DNA of 55,562 nt from positions 1 to 55,562 of the forward strand of contig JAJDDX010000212.1 of the NCBI GenBank assembly GCA_029260055.1, read 5' to 3'. The translations under genes were made by a program, and so were the position numbers. Shown here piece after piece: positions 26,179 through 34,775 of this stretch. This DNA comes from Phycisphaerae bacterium. GTDB lineage: Bacteria; Planctomycetota; Phycisphaerae; UBA1845. The first letter of the stretch is position 1. The number at the start of each line of letters is the position of its first letter. The notes beneath the pieces were generated by a model, which was given only the letters and a program-made list of their open reading frames with translations, did not search any database and had not been told where the DNA came from.

Positions 26179-27614
26179 AACGACGACCATCTATCACTTT
26201 GATCATACTCGCTGTGTCCGGCGTCGCCGCGAGCCACGGCGCGAAGGCTGACGAGTTCACTATCGGCTGGTACAACATCGACAGCAGCGGCGCGCCCGGC
26301 AGTACCGGCGGGGACTTTGCCCTGTCAGGAACCGTGGGGCAGGCCGACGCAGGGGCGCTCGCCGGCGGCGCGTTCACGTTGACCGGCGGCTATGAGCCGG
26401 GTGCCGACCCGGGACAGGACTGCAACGTTAACGGCATTCCAGACGTGTGGGATCTCTTTACCGGCACGAGCGCCGACTGCAACAGCAACGCGATCCCCGA
26501 CGAGTGCGACATCGCGAGCGGAACGAGTGCGGACTGCAACGTGAACGCCATCCCGGACTCTTGCGACATGGCCGGCGGTACGAGCCCCGACTGCAACACG
26601 AACGCGATCCCCGACGAGTGCGACATCGCGGGCGGTACGAGTGCGGACTGTAACGCCAACACCGTTCCGGACGCGTGCGATGTGGCCGGCGGTACGAGCC
26701 CCGACTGCAACACGAACGCCATCCCCGATGAGTGCGACATCGCGGGCGGTACAAGCGCCGATTGCGACGCCAACACGATCCCGGACTTCTGCGACATCGT
26801 GGACGGCGGCCGGCCTTTGCCGGAAGACCGTTTCGACATCGACGGTACGGTCAGAACGTGCTGGACCGATGGCGACTGCCGTGCCGGGCTCAGTGCCGAC
26901 TCGCACGTGGACTGCGTCCTTCCGCCACTCGGTGGCGAGGGCGTCTGCTACGTCCGAAAGAACCGCTACATATCGATCGATCCAAACATGGCCACGGCAT
27001 GCACGGCTACGGCACGCCGCGTGGCGCTCGACCTGGACGACAACGATGTGTACGACGGCGGGATCGACGCGATCCTCGGCTGGGTCGGCGCGCCGGCCGA
27101 ACTGACGATCGCCGGGCCGGAACCGACGCCGCAGTTGCTCGCTCGGATCGTGGATGAGGCAACGCGGCACTACCGGGATTGGAGCGTCGATGACGCCGCC
27201 CAACCGTGGACGGATGCCACGCTTCACCTCGGCGATTGCGAAACCTCGCCCGGCCACACGTACTTCGTACAAGCCATCGCCGAGGGGCACGACATCAATG
27301 ATGAAGCGAACTACTCGGCACCGCTTACGTTAAGGACAACGGGATTCTACGGAGATGTCACGGGCAGCGTGGTCGGCGCGCCACCCGACGGCATCCGGAA
27401 CTTCAAGGACATTTCGGCTGCGGTTCGAGGATTCCAGAGCCTCCAAGCCGAGCCGAAAGTGTGGCTCGACTTGCAGGGTGGCACGGCCGCGCCGGAGATT
27501 CCCGACTTCAGCGACATCAGCTTCGCCGACATCAACTGGGCGGTGAAGGGCTTCCAGGGAGCAGAGTACCCGTTGGCCGCGCCGTGTGATTGTCCGGGGC
27601 AGGTGTGTCCGTAA
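26175..27614 (+). CDS. Secreted Cys-rich repeat protein with dockerin-like C-terminus
   Basis: A 479-residue exported protein with a signal peptide (about 1-24). Residues 25-78 include GWYNIDSSGAPGSTGG then a FALSGTVGQAD segment, a planctomycete motif. Residues 82-214 are seven 19-residue units of the type DCNxNxIPDxCDIxxGTSx, with two cysteines and several acidic residues each, reminiscent of calcium-binding thrombospondin type 3 or dockerin loops. The middle (220-400) is unrecognised, with a possible DLDDNDVYDGG calcium loop. The end (NFKDISAAVRGFQS and FSDISFADINWAVKGFQ) is a dockerin-like pair common in planctomycetes. The start at 26175 overlaps the preceding stop. Probably structural or adhesive. 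Confidence 0.8.
   Translation: MKRRPSITLIILAVSGVAASHGAKADEFTIGWYNIDSSGAPGSTGGDFALSGTVGQADAGALAGGAFTLTGGYEPGADPGQDCNVNGIPDVWDLFTGTSADCNSNAIPDECDIASGTSADCNVNAIPDSCDMAGGTSPDCNTNAIPDECDIAGGTSADCNANTVPDACDVAGGTSPDCNTNAIPDECDIAGGTSADCDANTIPDFCDIVDGGRPLPEDRFDIDGTVRTCWTDGDCRAGLSADSHVDCVLPPLGGEGVCYVRKNRYISIDPNMATACTATARRVALDLDDNDVYDGGIDAILGWVGAPAELTIAGPEPTPQLLARIVDEATRHYRDWSVDDAAQPWTDATLHLGDCETSPGHTYFVQAIAEGHDINDEANYSAPLTLRTTGFYGDVTGSVVGAPPDGIRNFKDISAAVRGFQSLQAEPKVWLDLQGGTAAPEIPDFSDISFADINWAVKGFQGAEYPLAAPCDCPGQVCP
26418..26816 (+). repeat. Seven tandem 57-bp coding repeats
   Basis: Units start at 26418, 26475, 26532, 26589, 26646, 26703 and 26760. Each encodes 19 residues beginning Asp-Cys. Units at 26589 and 26703 encode identical peptides (DCNTNAIPDECDIAGGTSA) and differ in DNA only slightly, and units alternate between endings GTSA and GTSP, so a 114-bp pair has been duplicated. 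The first and last units are the most diverged. Confidence 0.85.
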
Positions 27615-28242
27615 TCAATCCTCCGGCCGGACCGCGCACGAGATCGTTGAATGCGCACGCGGAAGCTCGCAGAGAGAGCAGGGCGGCTTGTGGGCCGAAC
27701 TCTACCGGGTCTGCGGCGGGCGGCTTCCAGGCAGGTTTGCTGCATGCAGTCATCAGCGATACAACGCGTCCCAGGAGTTGGCGAAAACCTCAGCCAGGTC
27801 GGCCCTGACGTCGCGGGGCTCGTCCATCGCGTCCTCGCGGGTGATCGGTCCAAAGACAAGGCTCGCAGACCTCATGATCCTCTCCTGGGCCACCTTCGCC
27901 AGAACAAAACCGCCACAGCATGGTCCGCGAGACCTGTCGGCGGCCGTCACGAGTCAGCCCGAACAAAGGCGTTTGCCGACATCGGACGCCCCACGTCGAC
28001 ACTCCTAAATGCCACGAGGCGGCCGAAACCCACACGGAGCGGCCGGTTTTTCGGTTTCATGGGGGATCTGCGTGCGAAGAGGCACCCGGAGGCTCGCGGC
28101 CGGTGGCGTGCTGCTTGGCGCAAACCGGTCAATCGAGAGCGATTGACGTGGGTGCAGGTGGTCGGGCGACGGCACGCCGTGTCCGAGTGACGGGAAACCC
28201 AGTAAAACAAGCGCTAAACGCAGCTCACACAGTCAAAACGAA
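27615..28242. other. Gene-poor stretch before tRNA-Ser
   Basis: A 628-bp region between the secreted repeat protein and tRNA-Ser. Apart from one small possible ORF (27753-27875) only overlapping, arginine-rich frames are seen. A TCCGGCCGGA palindrome occurs just after the upstream stop. No integrase-like sequence. Confidence 0.45.
27753..27875 (-). CDS. Possible 40-residue protein
   Basis: Starts at an ATG (27875) with CAGGAGAGG about nine bases upstream, and ends at a TGA. The peptide starts MRSASLVFGPITRED and ends ADLAEVFANSWDALYR: acidic, with a helical-looking C-terminus, and not arginine-rich like its surroundings. It resembles nothing I know. It could equally be chance; the good ribosome binding site is the main support. 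Confidence 0.25.
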   Translation of the reverse strand: MRSASLVFGPITREDAMDEPRDVRADLAEVFANSWDALYR

Positions 28243-28329
28243 CGGAGGAGGAGGGATTCGAACCCCCGAGACGCTTTCGCGCCTAACGGTTTTCAAGACC
28301 GTCGCCTTCAGCCGCTCGGCCACTCCTCC
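28243..28329 (-). tRNA. tRNA-Ser (anticodon UGA)
   Basis: On the minus strand an 87-base type II tRNA. Acceptor GGAGGAG pairs with CTCCTCC, followed by discriminator G; CCA is not encoded (GTT follows). The anticodon loop is CTTGAAA (TGA). A variable arm (about TAGGCGCGAAAGCGTCT) of serine tRNA length follows, then the T arm GGGGG-TTCGAAT-CCCTC. It decodes UCA and related codons. A consensus-like promoter lies upstream at 28424-28452. A decayed 3' copy lies 11 kb away at 17085-17145. Confidence 0.95.
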
Positions 28330-28423
28330 ATGCGTCGGCGACAAAATGGGCAATCTAGGCCCGGAGGGGAGGAACCGCCTCGCAGGCCCGCGTCGCCGGG
28401 TCCGTGTTCGCCACGCCTCGGTG

Positions 28424-28452
28424 ACCGTATTCAGGCGGCGGACGGGTGTCAA
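28424..28452 (-). promoter_or_regulatory. Promoter of tRNA-Ser
   Basis: Minus strand TTGACA (28452-28447; perfect consensus), 17-bp spacer, TACGGT (28429-28424). The 5' end of the tRNA lies about 95 bp downstream of the -10 box, so a leader trimmed by RNase P is expected. Confidence 0.55.
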
Positions 28453-28534
28453 GATCGCCCGGGTCGGCGCTATATAGGTGTGGGCAAGCCACCGGTTTCG
28501 GGTGATCCGCAGGCTCGTTTTGCTTGCCGGCGGG

Positions 28535-28563
28535 TTGCGGTCCGGTGGAGGGAGTCTGATAAT
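28535..28563 (+). promoter_or_regulatory. Putative sigma-70 promoter of the sigma-54 activator gene
   Basis: TTGCGG (28535-28540), 17-bp spacer, GATAAT (28558-28563; five of six). The leader to the ATG at 28824 would be about 255 nt, long enough to leave room for the alternative GTG at 28644. Confidence 0.35.
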
Positions 28564-28823
28564 CGAGCGCGTGAAGGCGATCGGCCTCCTTGGCCTTGTC
28601 CTAGCGCAGCCCACGGCTCTTTCGTGACCTATCCAGATGAGCGGTGGTCAACCGGTTTGCTGTGAGTTTCATGGCGGTCTGTCTTCGCGAACAAGACCCA
28701 GGCGGCGGCGCGGCGGCGCGGTTACCGGCCCATTCGGTGGGGCGCGCGTGTCAGGTGGTCGCTTGCACTGCGCACGAGAGGCTTCTCAGTTCGTGCGTCG
28801 AGACCTCTGCGGGAGTTAGAGAG

Positions 28824-30338
28824 ATGAGTCTCGGATCCCATTCTCTTCCCCCTACGTCACTGACCGCGCTGACGGAGGCCGCGGCCGCCATCACGTCGAC
28901 GCTGGACCTTGACGCGGTGTTGCGGACGATCGCTCGCCTGGCATGTCGCGTCACGCGGGGCGAGGCGAGCAACGTCTTCTCACTCAACGGCCATGGTGGG
29001 AAACTGGTGCTGGTTGCGGCGACGGGGCATCATCGCGATGCGTTGGTCGGTCGGTCGTTCGACTCGGCGTTGGGCATTCCCGGTCAGGTTGTGCGGTCTC
29101 GCGAGCCGCTGAGCGTGACGAACGCGCATGATTCGAAGTACTTCTGTGCTGAGGTGGACGACATCTCCGCCATGCGGACCAGCGCCGTGTTGGCTGTGCC
29201 GATGGTTCTGCGCGGGCACGTGATGGGGGTGATCGAGGTCGTCAATCGCCTGGATGGCACCGATTTCAACGGCAACGATCTGAAGATCCTACAGGTTTTC
29301 GCGTCGCTCGCGGTGAGCGCCGCGCAGAACGCGCGTGCCCACGAGGATCTCAAGGAGCGGTTTGCCGGACTTCGCGATTCGGTCGCAAAAGGCACGCCGA
29401 TCATCGGCGGTTCGGCGGAATTGCGGAAGGCCCTCGAACTGTGCGAGCGCGTGGCGCCCAGCACAGCCACCGTGCTACTTCTGGGAGAGACGGGCACGGG
29501 GAAGGAACTGTCCGCCCGCCATGTCCACAATTGCTCGAGGCGTGCCGCGGAGACGTTCGTTGCGATCAACTGTGCGGCCTTGCCCGAGACGCTGCTGGAA
29601 AGCGAACTGTTCGGACATGAGAAGGGTGCGTTCACGGGCGCTCACGCTCAGCGACGAGGCTGGTTCGAACTCGCCAGCGGCGGCACGCTGTTCCTCGATG
29701 AAATTGGTGACATCAGCCGCTCGACGCAGGCCAAGCTGCTTCGCGTCCTTCAGGAAAGGGAGATCGTGCGGGTCGGCGGCACGCAGGCAACGAAATGCGA
29801 TGTGCGGGTGATCGCCGCGACCAATCGTAATCTGAAGAACATGATGATCGACGGCGTCTTTCGTGAGGATTTGTACTATCGCCTGAGTGTCTTTCCCATC
29901 GAACTCCCACCGCTTCGCGAACGGCGGGACGACATTTCACTTCTGGCGGAGCATTTCGTCGAGCACTCGGTCAAGGAGTTTCGCATTCCGGAGTTGGCGG
30001 TATCGGGCAAGACGATGGACGCACTGAAGCAGTATCACTGGCCGGGCAACATCCGCGAGTTGCAGAACGTCATGGAGCGGGCCGTGTTGATGTCCGACGG
30101 CCCGACGTTATTGCCGTGCCATTTGCCGCCCGAGATCGAGTTGATATCTCCGAACGGCGAACACCATGATCACGATGGGTCGACGTTGCTGGGCCAGGAG
30201 CGGCGGCTGATTGTGGACGCACTCAAGGAGCACGGCTGGAATCAGTCCGGAGCCGCCAGGGCTCTGGGCATCACGCGGTACCACCTCCGCCATCGAGTCA
30301 AGAAATACAACATCCAGAAGCCGTCTGAGGAATCCTAG
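28824..30338 (+). CDS. Sigma-54-dependent activator with GAF sensor
   Basis: A 504-residue enhancer-binding protein. The GAF domain (about 15-172) replaces the usual receiver, so control is by ligand rather than phosphotransfer. The AAA+ domain (about 190-420) shows Walker A GETGTGKE (221-228), the sigma-54 contact loop GAFTGA (268-273), the Walker B-type FLDEIGD and the arginine-finger region [10 protein letters not shown] Fis-type helix-turn-helix ends the protein ([20 protein letters not shown]). The ATG at 28824 has GGAG eight bases upstream. It should open promoters of the -24/-12 class with RpoN; I found no clear such promoter in the window. It is convergent with the TPR kinase, 11 bp apart. 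Confidence 0.93.
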   Translation: MSLGSHSLPPTSLTALTEAAAAITSTLDLDAVLRTIARLACRVTRGEASNVFSLNGHGGKLVLVAATGHHRDALVGRSFDSALGIPGQVVRSREPLSVTNAHDSKYFCAEVDDISAMRTSAVLAVPMVLRGHVMGVIEVVNRLDGTDFNGNDLKILQVFASLAVSAAQNARAHEDLKERFAGLRDSVAKGTPIIGGSAELRKALELCERVAPSTATVLLLGETGTGKELSARHVHNCSRRAAETFVAINCAALPETLLESELFGHEKGAFTGAHAQRRGWFELASGGTLFLDEIGDISRSTQAKLLRVLQEREIVRVGGTQATKCDVRVIAATNRNLKNMMIDGVFREDLYYRLSVFPIELPPLRERRDDISLLAEHFVEHSVKEFRIPELAVSGKTMDALKQYHWPGNIRELQNVMERAVLMSDGPTLLPCHLPPEIELISPNGEHHDHDGSTLLGQERRLIVDALKEHGWNQSGAARALGITRYHLRHRVKKYNIQKPSEES

Positions 30339-30349
30339 ATACGCTGCGG

Positions 30350-33016
30350 CTACGGTGTCGTCTCTGGAGAGTCGGGCCCCCGCGGCGAAGAAAGCCAGTC
30401 GGGCCAGGCGGGGTCGGCTTCCAGCCTTGCGAGCAAGACCTGGGCAAGGCGGTACTCGACAAACATGAACACGCCGGAATCGACGGATGTTCGTAAGGCC
30501 GCCGCTCCGCCATGGCGGTCGCCGGTGCCGAGTTTGCGCAGGCCGATGAGGAAAGCCGCTTCGCAGGTGCGTCCCGGATCACCGTCGGCGGCGGCCCACA
30601 GGGCGGCTTCGTCGCTGCTACCCGCCAGGTAATCCAAAGCGGGGCGATACCCGCTGCCCGGGGCTTGTGTCGGCGATGCGCGGCTACCACTTTGGGCCGT
30701 GAACGCTTCCACTGCTTCCCGCGGTGTGCCGGAATCGCCGAGCAGTTCCAGCATGCCGGCGGACAACAACAGACCGTTGGCGTGGGACGCCTGAAGGCGC
30801 ATGCTCTCCCGACAAACCTCGCGAGCCTGTTCGATGTGGCCGCGTTCGGCAAGCAGTAGGGCGCGTTGGAGCAATAGGGGGCAGAAACTCGGCATCCGTT
30901 GGCAGAGCGGTTCGATTTCCTTCAGAGCGGTTTCAACGTCCCCGAGCGCGTGAAGGGCGATGGCCCGCTCGTGATGGCGATAGGGGTGTGCGTTGCCCGT
31001 TCCGTTGCCGGCGGTTCGGGCAATGGCGATAGCCTCGGCGAACGTGTCGGCGGCGTTCTTGTAGTCCCGCACGTACCGGAAATAGCGACCCAACTGCACG
31101 ACGGGCGTGGAATCGTCCGCGCGGCGGAGCGAAACCGCCCGGTCCAGGTCCTCTCGACAGTTTGCGAGCCACTTCGGCGTCGACGCTCGCAGGTCAGTCT
31201 GCGTGGCTGCGTAGGCCGCCGCGAAGAGCCATCCGGCGCCGCGCCCGGTGTACGACGTGGATGAGTTGGGGCGAAAGATCACGAGCGCGTCGTAGTCGTT
31301 GAGCATCGGTTCGAGTTCGGCGCGATCACCTTCAGACATCAGCCGGACGCCGCGGTAGTAGGCTCTGGCGCTTATGGCCGGGGTGAAGTCGGGGCGCAGC
31401 TCGATAGCTCTGTCGTAAGAGTCGATCGCCGCGGTCCGATCAGTCTTACTCAGAGCGAGTCCGTGGAGGAGCCAACCCAGCGACGTGTCGATCCCGTCTT
31501 GGACGCCGCGTTTCAGTAACCGCTGCCCGCTCAGAAAGTCGCCGGTGGCGTTGTGAGCGAGGGCCAGCGCGAGATGGGCTTGCGCGAAGTCGGGATTCCG
31601 GTTGAGTGCCTCGGCGAGCGGATCGAATGCCTGTTGCGGCTGGTTGGTCAATACGGGGATCAAGCCGCGACACACGTGGAGTTCGGCGGAGTCAATGCCG
31701 GCCGCCCGGGCATCGTGAACGAGTTCGGTTGCCCGACGCGCGTCTCCGTCAAACACGATCGCCGTGAAAGCCTCGTCCAGATACTGCTGCCCGCGCTGGC
31801 GGCGGATCTTGCCGATCAGCAGCGTTGTCGATAGCGCGAGTGCCAGTACGACAACGGCCGCCGCCGCGCCGACGCGATGTCGCTTGAGGTAGCGGGTCGC
31901 TTTGATCACGAGCGATACCCGTCGGGCACGGATGGGCTCACCTGACAGGAACCGACGACAGTCCTCGGCCACGTCCGCGGCTGTGGCGTATCGCTGGGCC
32001 GGCTCTTTGGCCATGCATTTGCCGACGATCGTCTCAAGGTCGCGCGGGATGGCGGGGCTGATTTTGCGAAGCGGCGCGGCGTCGGAGAACGCGATTCGGC
32101 TGAGCACCGCCTCGCGAGAGTCACCGTCGAAGGCGGGGCGCAGCGCGAGCATTTCGTAGAGGCTGGCTCCAAGCGAGTAGATGTCCGTTCGATGGTCGAG
32201 GCGTGTCCTTCCGCCGCGGGCCTGCTCGGGTGACATGTAGCGAGCGGTGCCGATCACGTCGCCGGTCAGCGTAAGGGTGGTCTGGGCGTCGGCGCGTGCT
32301 AAGCCGAAGTCCGTGACCCAGATGTTGTCTCTCTCGTCGAGCAGCAGATTCGACGGCTTGATGTCGCGGTGGATTGTCCCTTGCTCATGCGCGTAGGCCA
32401 GTGCCTCCGCTACCTGCTGTCCCCACCGTGTCACGCGTTTGACGTAGTCCCTTCCGGGAGCCCGGCTAGCCTTCTGGATCGACTTGAGGTGGCCCGAGAG
32501 CGAACGGCCTTCGATGAACTGCATGGCGTAAAAGTGGATGCCCTGTTCCTCGCCCACTGCGTAGACCGGGACGATATTCGTGTGGTGGAGTCCGCCGGCC
32601 GTCGCCGCTTCACGCATGAACCGTTCCGCCGCGGTGTCGGATAGAATCGCCCCGGCGGGCAACACTTTCAGTGCGACGTGCCGGTTCAAGGAGGTCTGGA
32701 CGGCCTCGTAGACCACACCCATGCCGCCGCGACCCACCTCGCGGATGATGCGAAAGTCGCCGAGTTGCCGACCCCGCTCGAGGCTGGTGGCGTTGAGGGA
32801 TTTGCTGGTCGCTTCGACGAAGTCGAGTGTCTTGAATACACCGCGAAGGGAGTCCGCCAGGTCCGGATAGGTGCGGAGGTATTCTCCCTGGTCGGGCTCT
32901 TTGCCGTCGGCCAATTCCTCCAGGTACCGTTCGAGGACGGCCTCCAGTGTGCCGCCGGCGGCGGGTGGAGAGGTGCCGTCCTCGGCGGCGCTGCCGGCGG
33001 GTGTCTCAGATGGCAT
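30350..33016 (-). CDS. Receptor-like Ser/Thr kinase with TPR repeats
   Basis: An 888-residue membrane kinase. An N-terminal helical segment (20-75) precedes the kinase domain (about 87-360) with GRGGMG (95-100), Lys117, HRDIKPSN (216-223) and DFG (236-238), and GTARYMSPEQ. One transmembrane helix (about 380-400, VGAAAAVVVLALALSTTLL) is followed by TPR-like repeats to the C-terminus (for example NPDFAQAHLALALAHNATGD). The ATG at 33016 lies 11 bp inside the upstream sigma gene, so the two are coupled. The layout parallels the WD40 kinase/sigma pair at 17236-21272 with a different external module. Confidence 0.92.
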   Translation of the reverse strand: MPSETPAGSAAEDGTSPPAAGGTLEAVLERYLEELADGKEPDQGEYLRTYPDLADSLRGVFKTLDFVEATSKSLNATSLERGRQLGDFRIIREVGRGGMGVVYEAVQTSLNRHVALKVLPAGAILSDTAAERFMREAATAGGLHHTNIVPVYAVGEEQGIHFYAMQFIEGRSLSGHLKSIQKASRAPGRDYVKRVTRWGQQVAEALAYAHEQGTIHRDIKPSNLLLDERDNIWVTDFGLARADAQTTLTLTGDVIGTARYMSPEQARGGRTRLDHRTDIYSLGASLYEMLALRPAFDGDSREAVLSRIAFSDAAPLRKISPAIPRDLETIVGKCMAKEPAQRYATAADVAEDCRRFLSGEPIRARRVSLVIKATRYLKRHRVGAAAAVVVLALALSTTLLIGKIRRQRGQQYLDEAFTAIVFDGDARRATELVHDARAAGIDSAELHVCRGLIPVLTNQPQQAFDPLAEALNRNPDFAQAHLALALAHNATGDFLSGQRLLKRGVQDGIDTSLGWLLHGLALSKTDRTAAIDSYDRAIELRPDFTPAISARAYYRGVRLMSEGDRAELEPMLNDYDALVIFRPNSSTSYTGRGAGWLFAAAYAATQTDLRASTPKWLANCREDLDRAVSLRRADDSTPVVQLGRYFRYVRDYKNAADTFAEAIAIARTAGNGTGNAHPYRHHERAIALHALGDVETALKEIEPLCQRMPSFCPLLLQRALLLAERGHIEQAREVCRESMRLQASHANGLLLSAGMLELLGDSGTPREAVEAFTAQSGSRASPTQAPGSGYRPALDYLAGSSDEAALWAAADGDPGRTCEAAFLIGLRKLGTGDRHGGAAALRTSVDSGVFMFVEYRLAQVLLARLEADPAWPDWLSSPRGPDSPETTP

Positions 33017-33620
33017 CGTCCAGCAGCTCCCGAAGACGAATCAGGGCTCGTACGCAGAGGCTGCGAATCGCACGCTGAGAGCGATCCATCTTGGCGGCTG
33101 TCTCGGCTACGTCGAGCTGGCTCAGGTAGCGCAGACGGATGACATCCCTTTGGTCGTCGCCGAGTCGTTCCATCGCCGCTTGTAGGAGGCGCATGCGGTC
33201 CTTGCGATCCGCGGCACCGCTCGGTGTAGTGACAGACCCGGCCAGGCGGTCCCAGAGGTTGATCATGGATGCTTCGCCGCCGAGGTCACCGGCGCGGACT
33301 TCCGCCCCGCGTTTGATGCTCTGGAAGGCCGCGCGGTCTACGTCGCAGATCCGATTGACCGCGATCCGACGCAACCAGCGGAAGAAGCTGCCCTCTCCTC
33401 GGTCCACGAACTGATCGATATTGCGGAGGGCATCGACGTAGACTTGCTGCATGACGTCCTGGGATTCGAGCCGTTGACGCACGCGCTGGCCGAGTTCGGC
33501 TCGGATCGAATCGAGCAGGCGCTGGGAGTGCGCCTCCAGCAGCTCCGCCATGGCGGACTCGTCTTGCTCCTTCGCCCGTTCGACCAGGCGGCTCAGGTTG
33601 TCGGGTTCGACACATTCCAC
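33006..33620 (-). CDS. ECF-like RNA polymerase sigma factor
   Basis: A 204-residue sigma-70-family protein. Region 2 includes LLDSIRAELGQRVRQRLESQDVMQQV (split over residues about 30-55) and FFRWLRRIAVNRICD; region 4 includes RDVIRLRYLSQLDVAETA and the helix RSQRAIRSLCVRALIRLRELL. It belongs with planctomycete ECF-like factors that accompany Ser/Thr kinases. The GTG at 33620 (ACGGAG eight bases upstream) gives a normal N-terminus; the frame is open further upstream to 33797 but overlaps hypB and is not sigma-like. An extended -10 element lies at 33697-33705, so it is probably transcribed separately from the hydrogenase genes. Confidence 0.85.
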   Translation of the reverse strand: MECVEPDNLSRLVERAKEQDESAMAELLEAHSQRLLDSIRAELGQRVRQRLESQDVMQQVYVDALRNIDQFVDRGEGSFFRWLRRIAVNRICDVDRAAFQSIKRGAEVRAGDLGGEASMINLWDRLAGSVTTPSGAADRKDRMRLLQAAMERLGDDQRDVIRLRYLSQLDVAETAAKMDRSQRAIRSLCVRALIRLRELLDDAI

Positions 33621-33696
33621 AACCGATCTCCGTAGCCATAAGCGGGCTTGCCGGGCCGGCGCCACGCGAGAAACGCGCGGTTTCACGCAGGGGGCT

Positions 33697-33705
33697 AGTA
33701 TACCA
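33697..33705 (-). promoter_or_regulatory. Extended -10 promoter element upstream of the sigma-kinase pair
   Basis: Minus strand TGGTATACT: TGN followed by TATACT (five of six). No -35 box is evident, which is usual for extended -10 promoters. It lies in the 122-bp gap between hypB and the sigma gene. Confidence 0.35.
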
Positions 33706-33742
33706 GCGGGTGTAGCCGGAAGGTATGTCTTTCGAGGATTGG

Positions 33743-34417
33743 CTACTGAGCCAGGTCGCCCTCGTTGTGGCGCGGCAGCAGTTTCGAGGTGACCCAATCG
33801 CTCAGGCGGTCGATACCGGTGCCTTTACGTGCGGCGGTCTCGATGATCTCCATGTCGGGGGCTAGGCGACGAATGTCCCGGGCGGCTGATTCCATGCTGA
33901 AGTCGGTGTGCTCGAGCAAGTCGCACTTCGATATCACGATGAGTGACGAGTCCTTGAAGAGCAAGGGGTACTTGGCGGGCTTATCATCGCCCTCGGCCAC
34001 GCTCAGCACGCTGATCCGCAGGTGTTCACCCAGGTCGAAGTTGGCGGGGCAGATGGGGTTGCCCACGTTTTCGACGATCAGCAGATCGAGCTCACTGAGT
34101 GGGAGTCGGCCCAGCCCGTGCTTGACCAGCGTGGCGGTCAAATGGCAGCCGCCGTCGGTCAGCAGTTGGACGACCGGCACGCCGAGGTTGGCGATGCGGG
34201 TGGCGTCCTTCGTCGTGGCCAGGTCGCCTTCCAGGACGCCGACTTGCAGCTCGGGTTGAAGCTTGGGCAGCAGTGCCTCCAGCAGGGCGGTCTTGCCGGC
34301 ACCCGCTCCACCGAGGATGTTGATGCACGTGACGCTTTGCTCGTCAAAGAAGGTGCGGTTGTGGGCGGCCGCGTATTCGTTCTTCTCAAACACGTTCCGC
34401 AGCACGGGGATCTTCAT
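33743..34417 (-). CDS. hypB: Hydrogenase nickel-insertion GTPase HypB
   Basis: A 224-residue SIMIBI GTPase that delivers nickel with HypA to the hydrogenase large-subunit precursor. Seen: P-loop GGAGAGKT (36-43), EGDLATTKD (63-71), the metal-site pair Cys91-His92 in GGCHL, VENVGNPICP with a second metal-ligand cysteine, and the SKCDLLEHTD base-recognition region. It lacks the N-terminal CxxCGC motif and histidine-rich stretch found in some HypB, so nickel storage is unlikely. The ATG at 34417 follows GGAGGTGG and lies 32 bp inside hypA. Last gene of the hydrogenase cluster. Confidence 0.95.
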   Translation of the reverse strand: MKIPVLRNVFEKNEYAAAHNRTFFDEQSVTCINILGGAGAGKTALLEALLPKLQPELQVGVLEGDLATTKDATRIANLGVPVVQLLTDGGCHLTATLVKHGLGRLPLSELDLLIVENVGNPICPANFDLGEHLRISVLSVAEGDDKPAKYPLLFKDSSLIVISKCDLLEHTDFSMESAARDIRRLAPDMEIIETAARKGTGIDRLSDWVTSKLLPRHNEGDLAQ

Positions 34418-34763
34418 CGTCCACCTCCGCTTCGATCGATACGAGTTCCAGTTCGTCGCCGCCGACGAGCCCGCGGCTTTCCCCGTCACACTTGGGACAG
34501 CGCCAATTCCAATCGTCCACCTCGAACGGCTCATCGCACGCGGTGCACTGCGCGCGGAGCGGCACTTTTTCGATGTCGAGCAGGGCCTTCGAGCATAGGC
34601 CGCCTTCCCGAGCCAGCTCGAACGCATCGGTAAGCAGGCTGTTGTCGACCTGCCGTATGATACCGATGCGACATCGAAGTATCGTGACGGCGCGGGCGCC
34701 GGCTTGCTGGGCGGCGGCGGTCGCGGCTTCGATCAGGCCTTGTGCTATGCTGAATTCGTGCAT
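34386..34763 (-). CDS. hypA: Hydrogenase nickel chaperone HypA
   Basis: A 125-residue metallochaperone. The N-terminal MHE supplies the nickel ligands (His2 and main chain), and a structural zinc site is formed by Cys73/Cys76 and Cys89/Cys92 (CTAC and CPKC). The acidic C-terminal extension after residue 110 is not part of the conserved fold and overlaps the hypB start. It works with HypB in nickel delivery. Twelve bp separate it from the upstream maturation protease gene. Confidence 0.94.
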   Translation of the reverse strand: MHEFSIAQGLIEAATAAAQQAGARAVTILRCRIGIIRQVDNSLLTDAFELAREGGLCSKALLDIEKVPLRAQCTACDEPFEVDDWNWRCPKCDGESRGLVGGDELELVSIEAEVDDEDPRAAERV

Positions 34764-34775
34764 GGCCCAGCGAGG

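Larger units (their letters stand above)
28330..28823. other. Divergent region tRNA-Ser / sigma-54 activator
   Basis: A 494-bp stretch. It holds the tRNA promoter (28424-28452, minus) and a promoter-like pair for the activator (28535-28563, plus). The activator frame is open back to 28644, but that part is not conserved in type. CTATATAG (28469-28476) is a perfect AT-rich palindrome standing out in the GC-rich context. Confidence 0.45.

Noticed and set aside
26418-26816. Tandem repeats as a CRISPR array
   Set aside because: The 57-bp units are contiguous, in frame and encode a repeated peptide; there are no spacers.
17236-28242. A complete mobile element between the tRNA copies
   Set aside because: No integrase, relaxase, transposase or toxin-antitoxin gene is present; only the flank geometry supports insertion, so it is kept as a hypothesis in findings, not as an annotated element.
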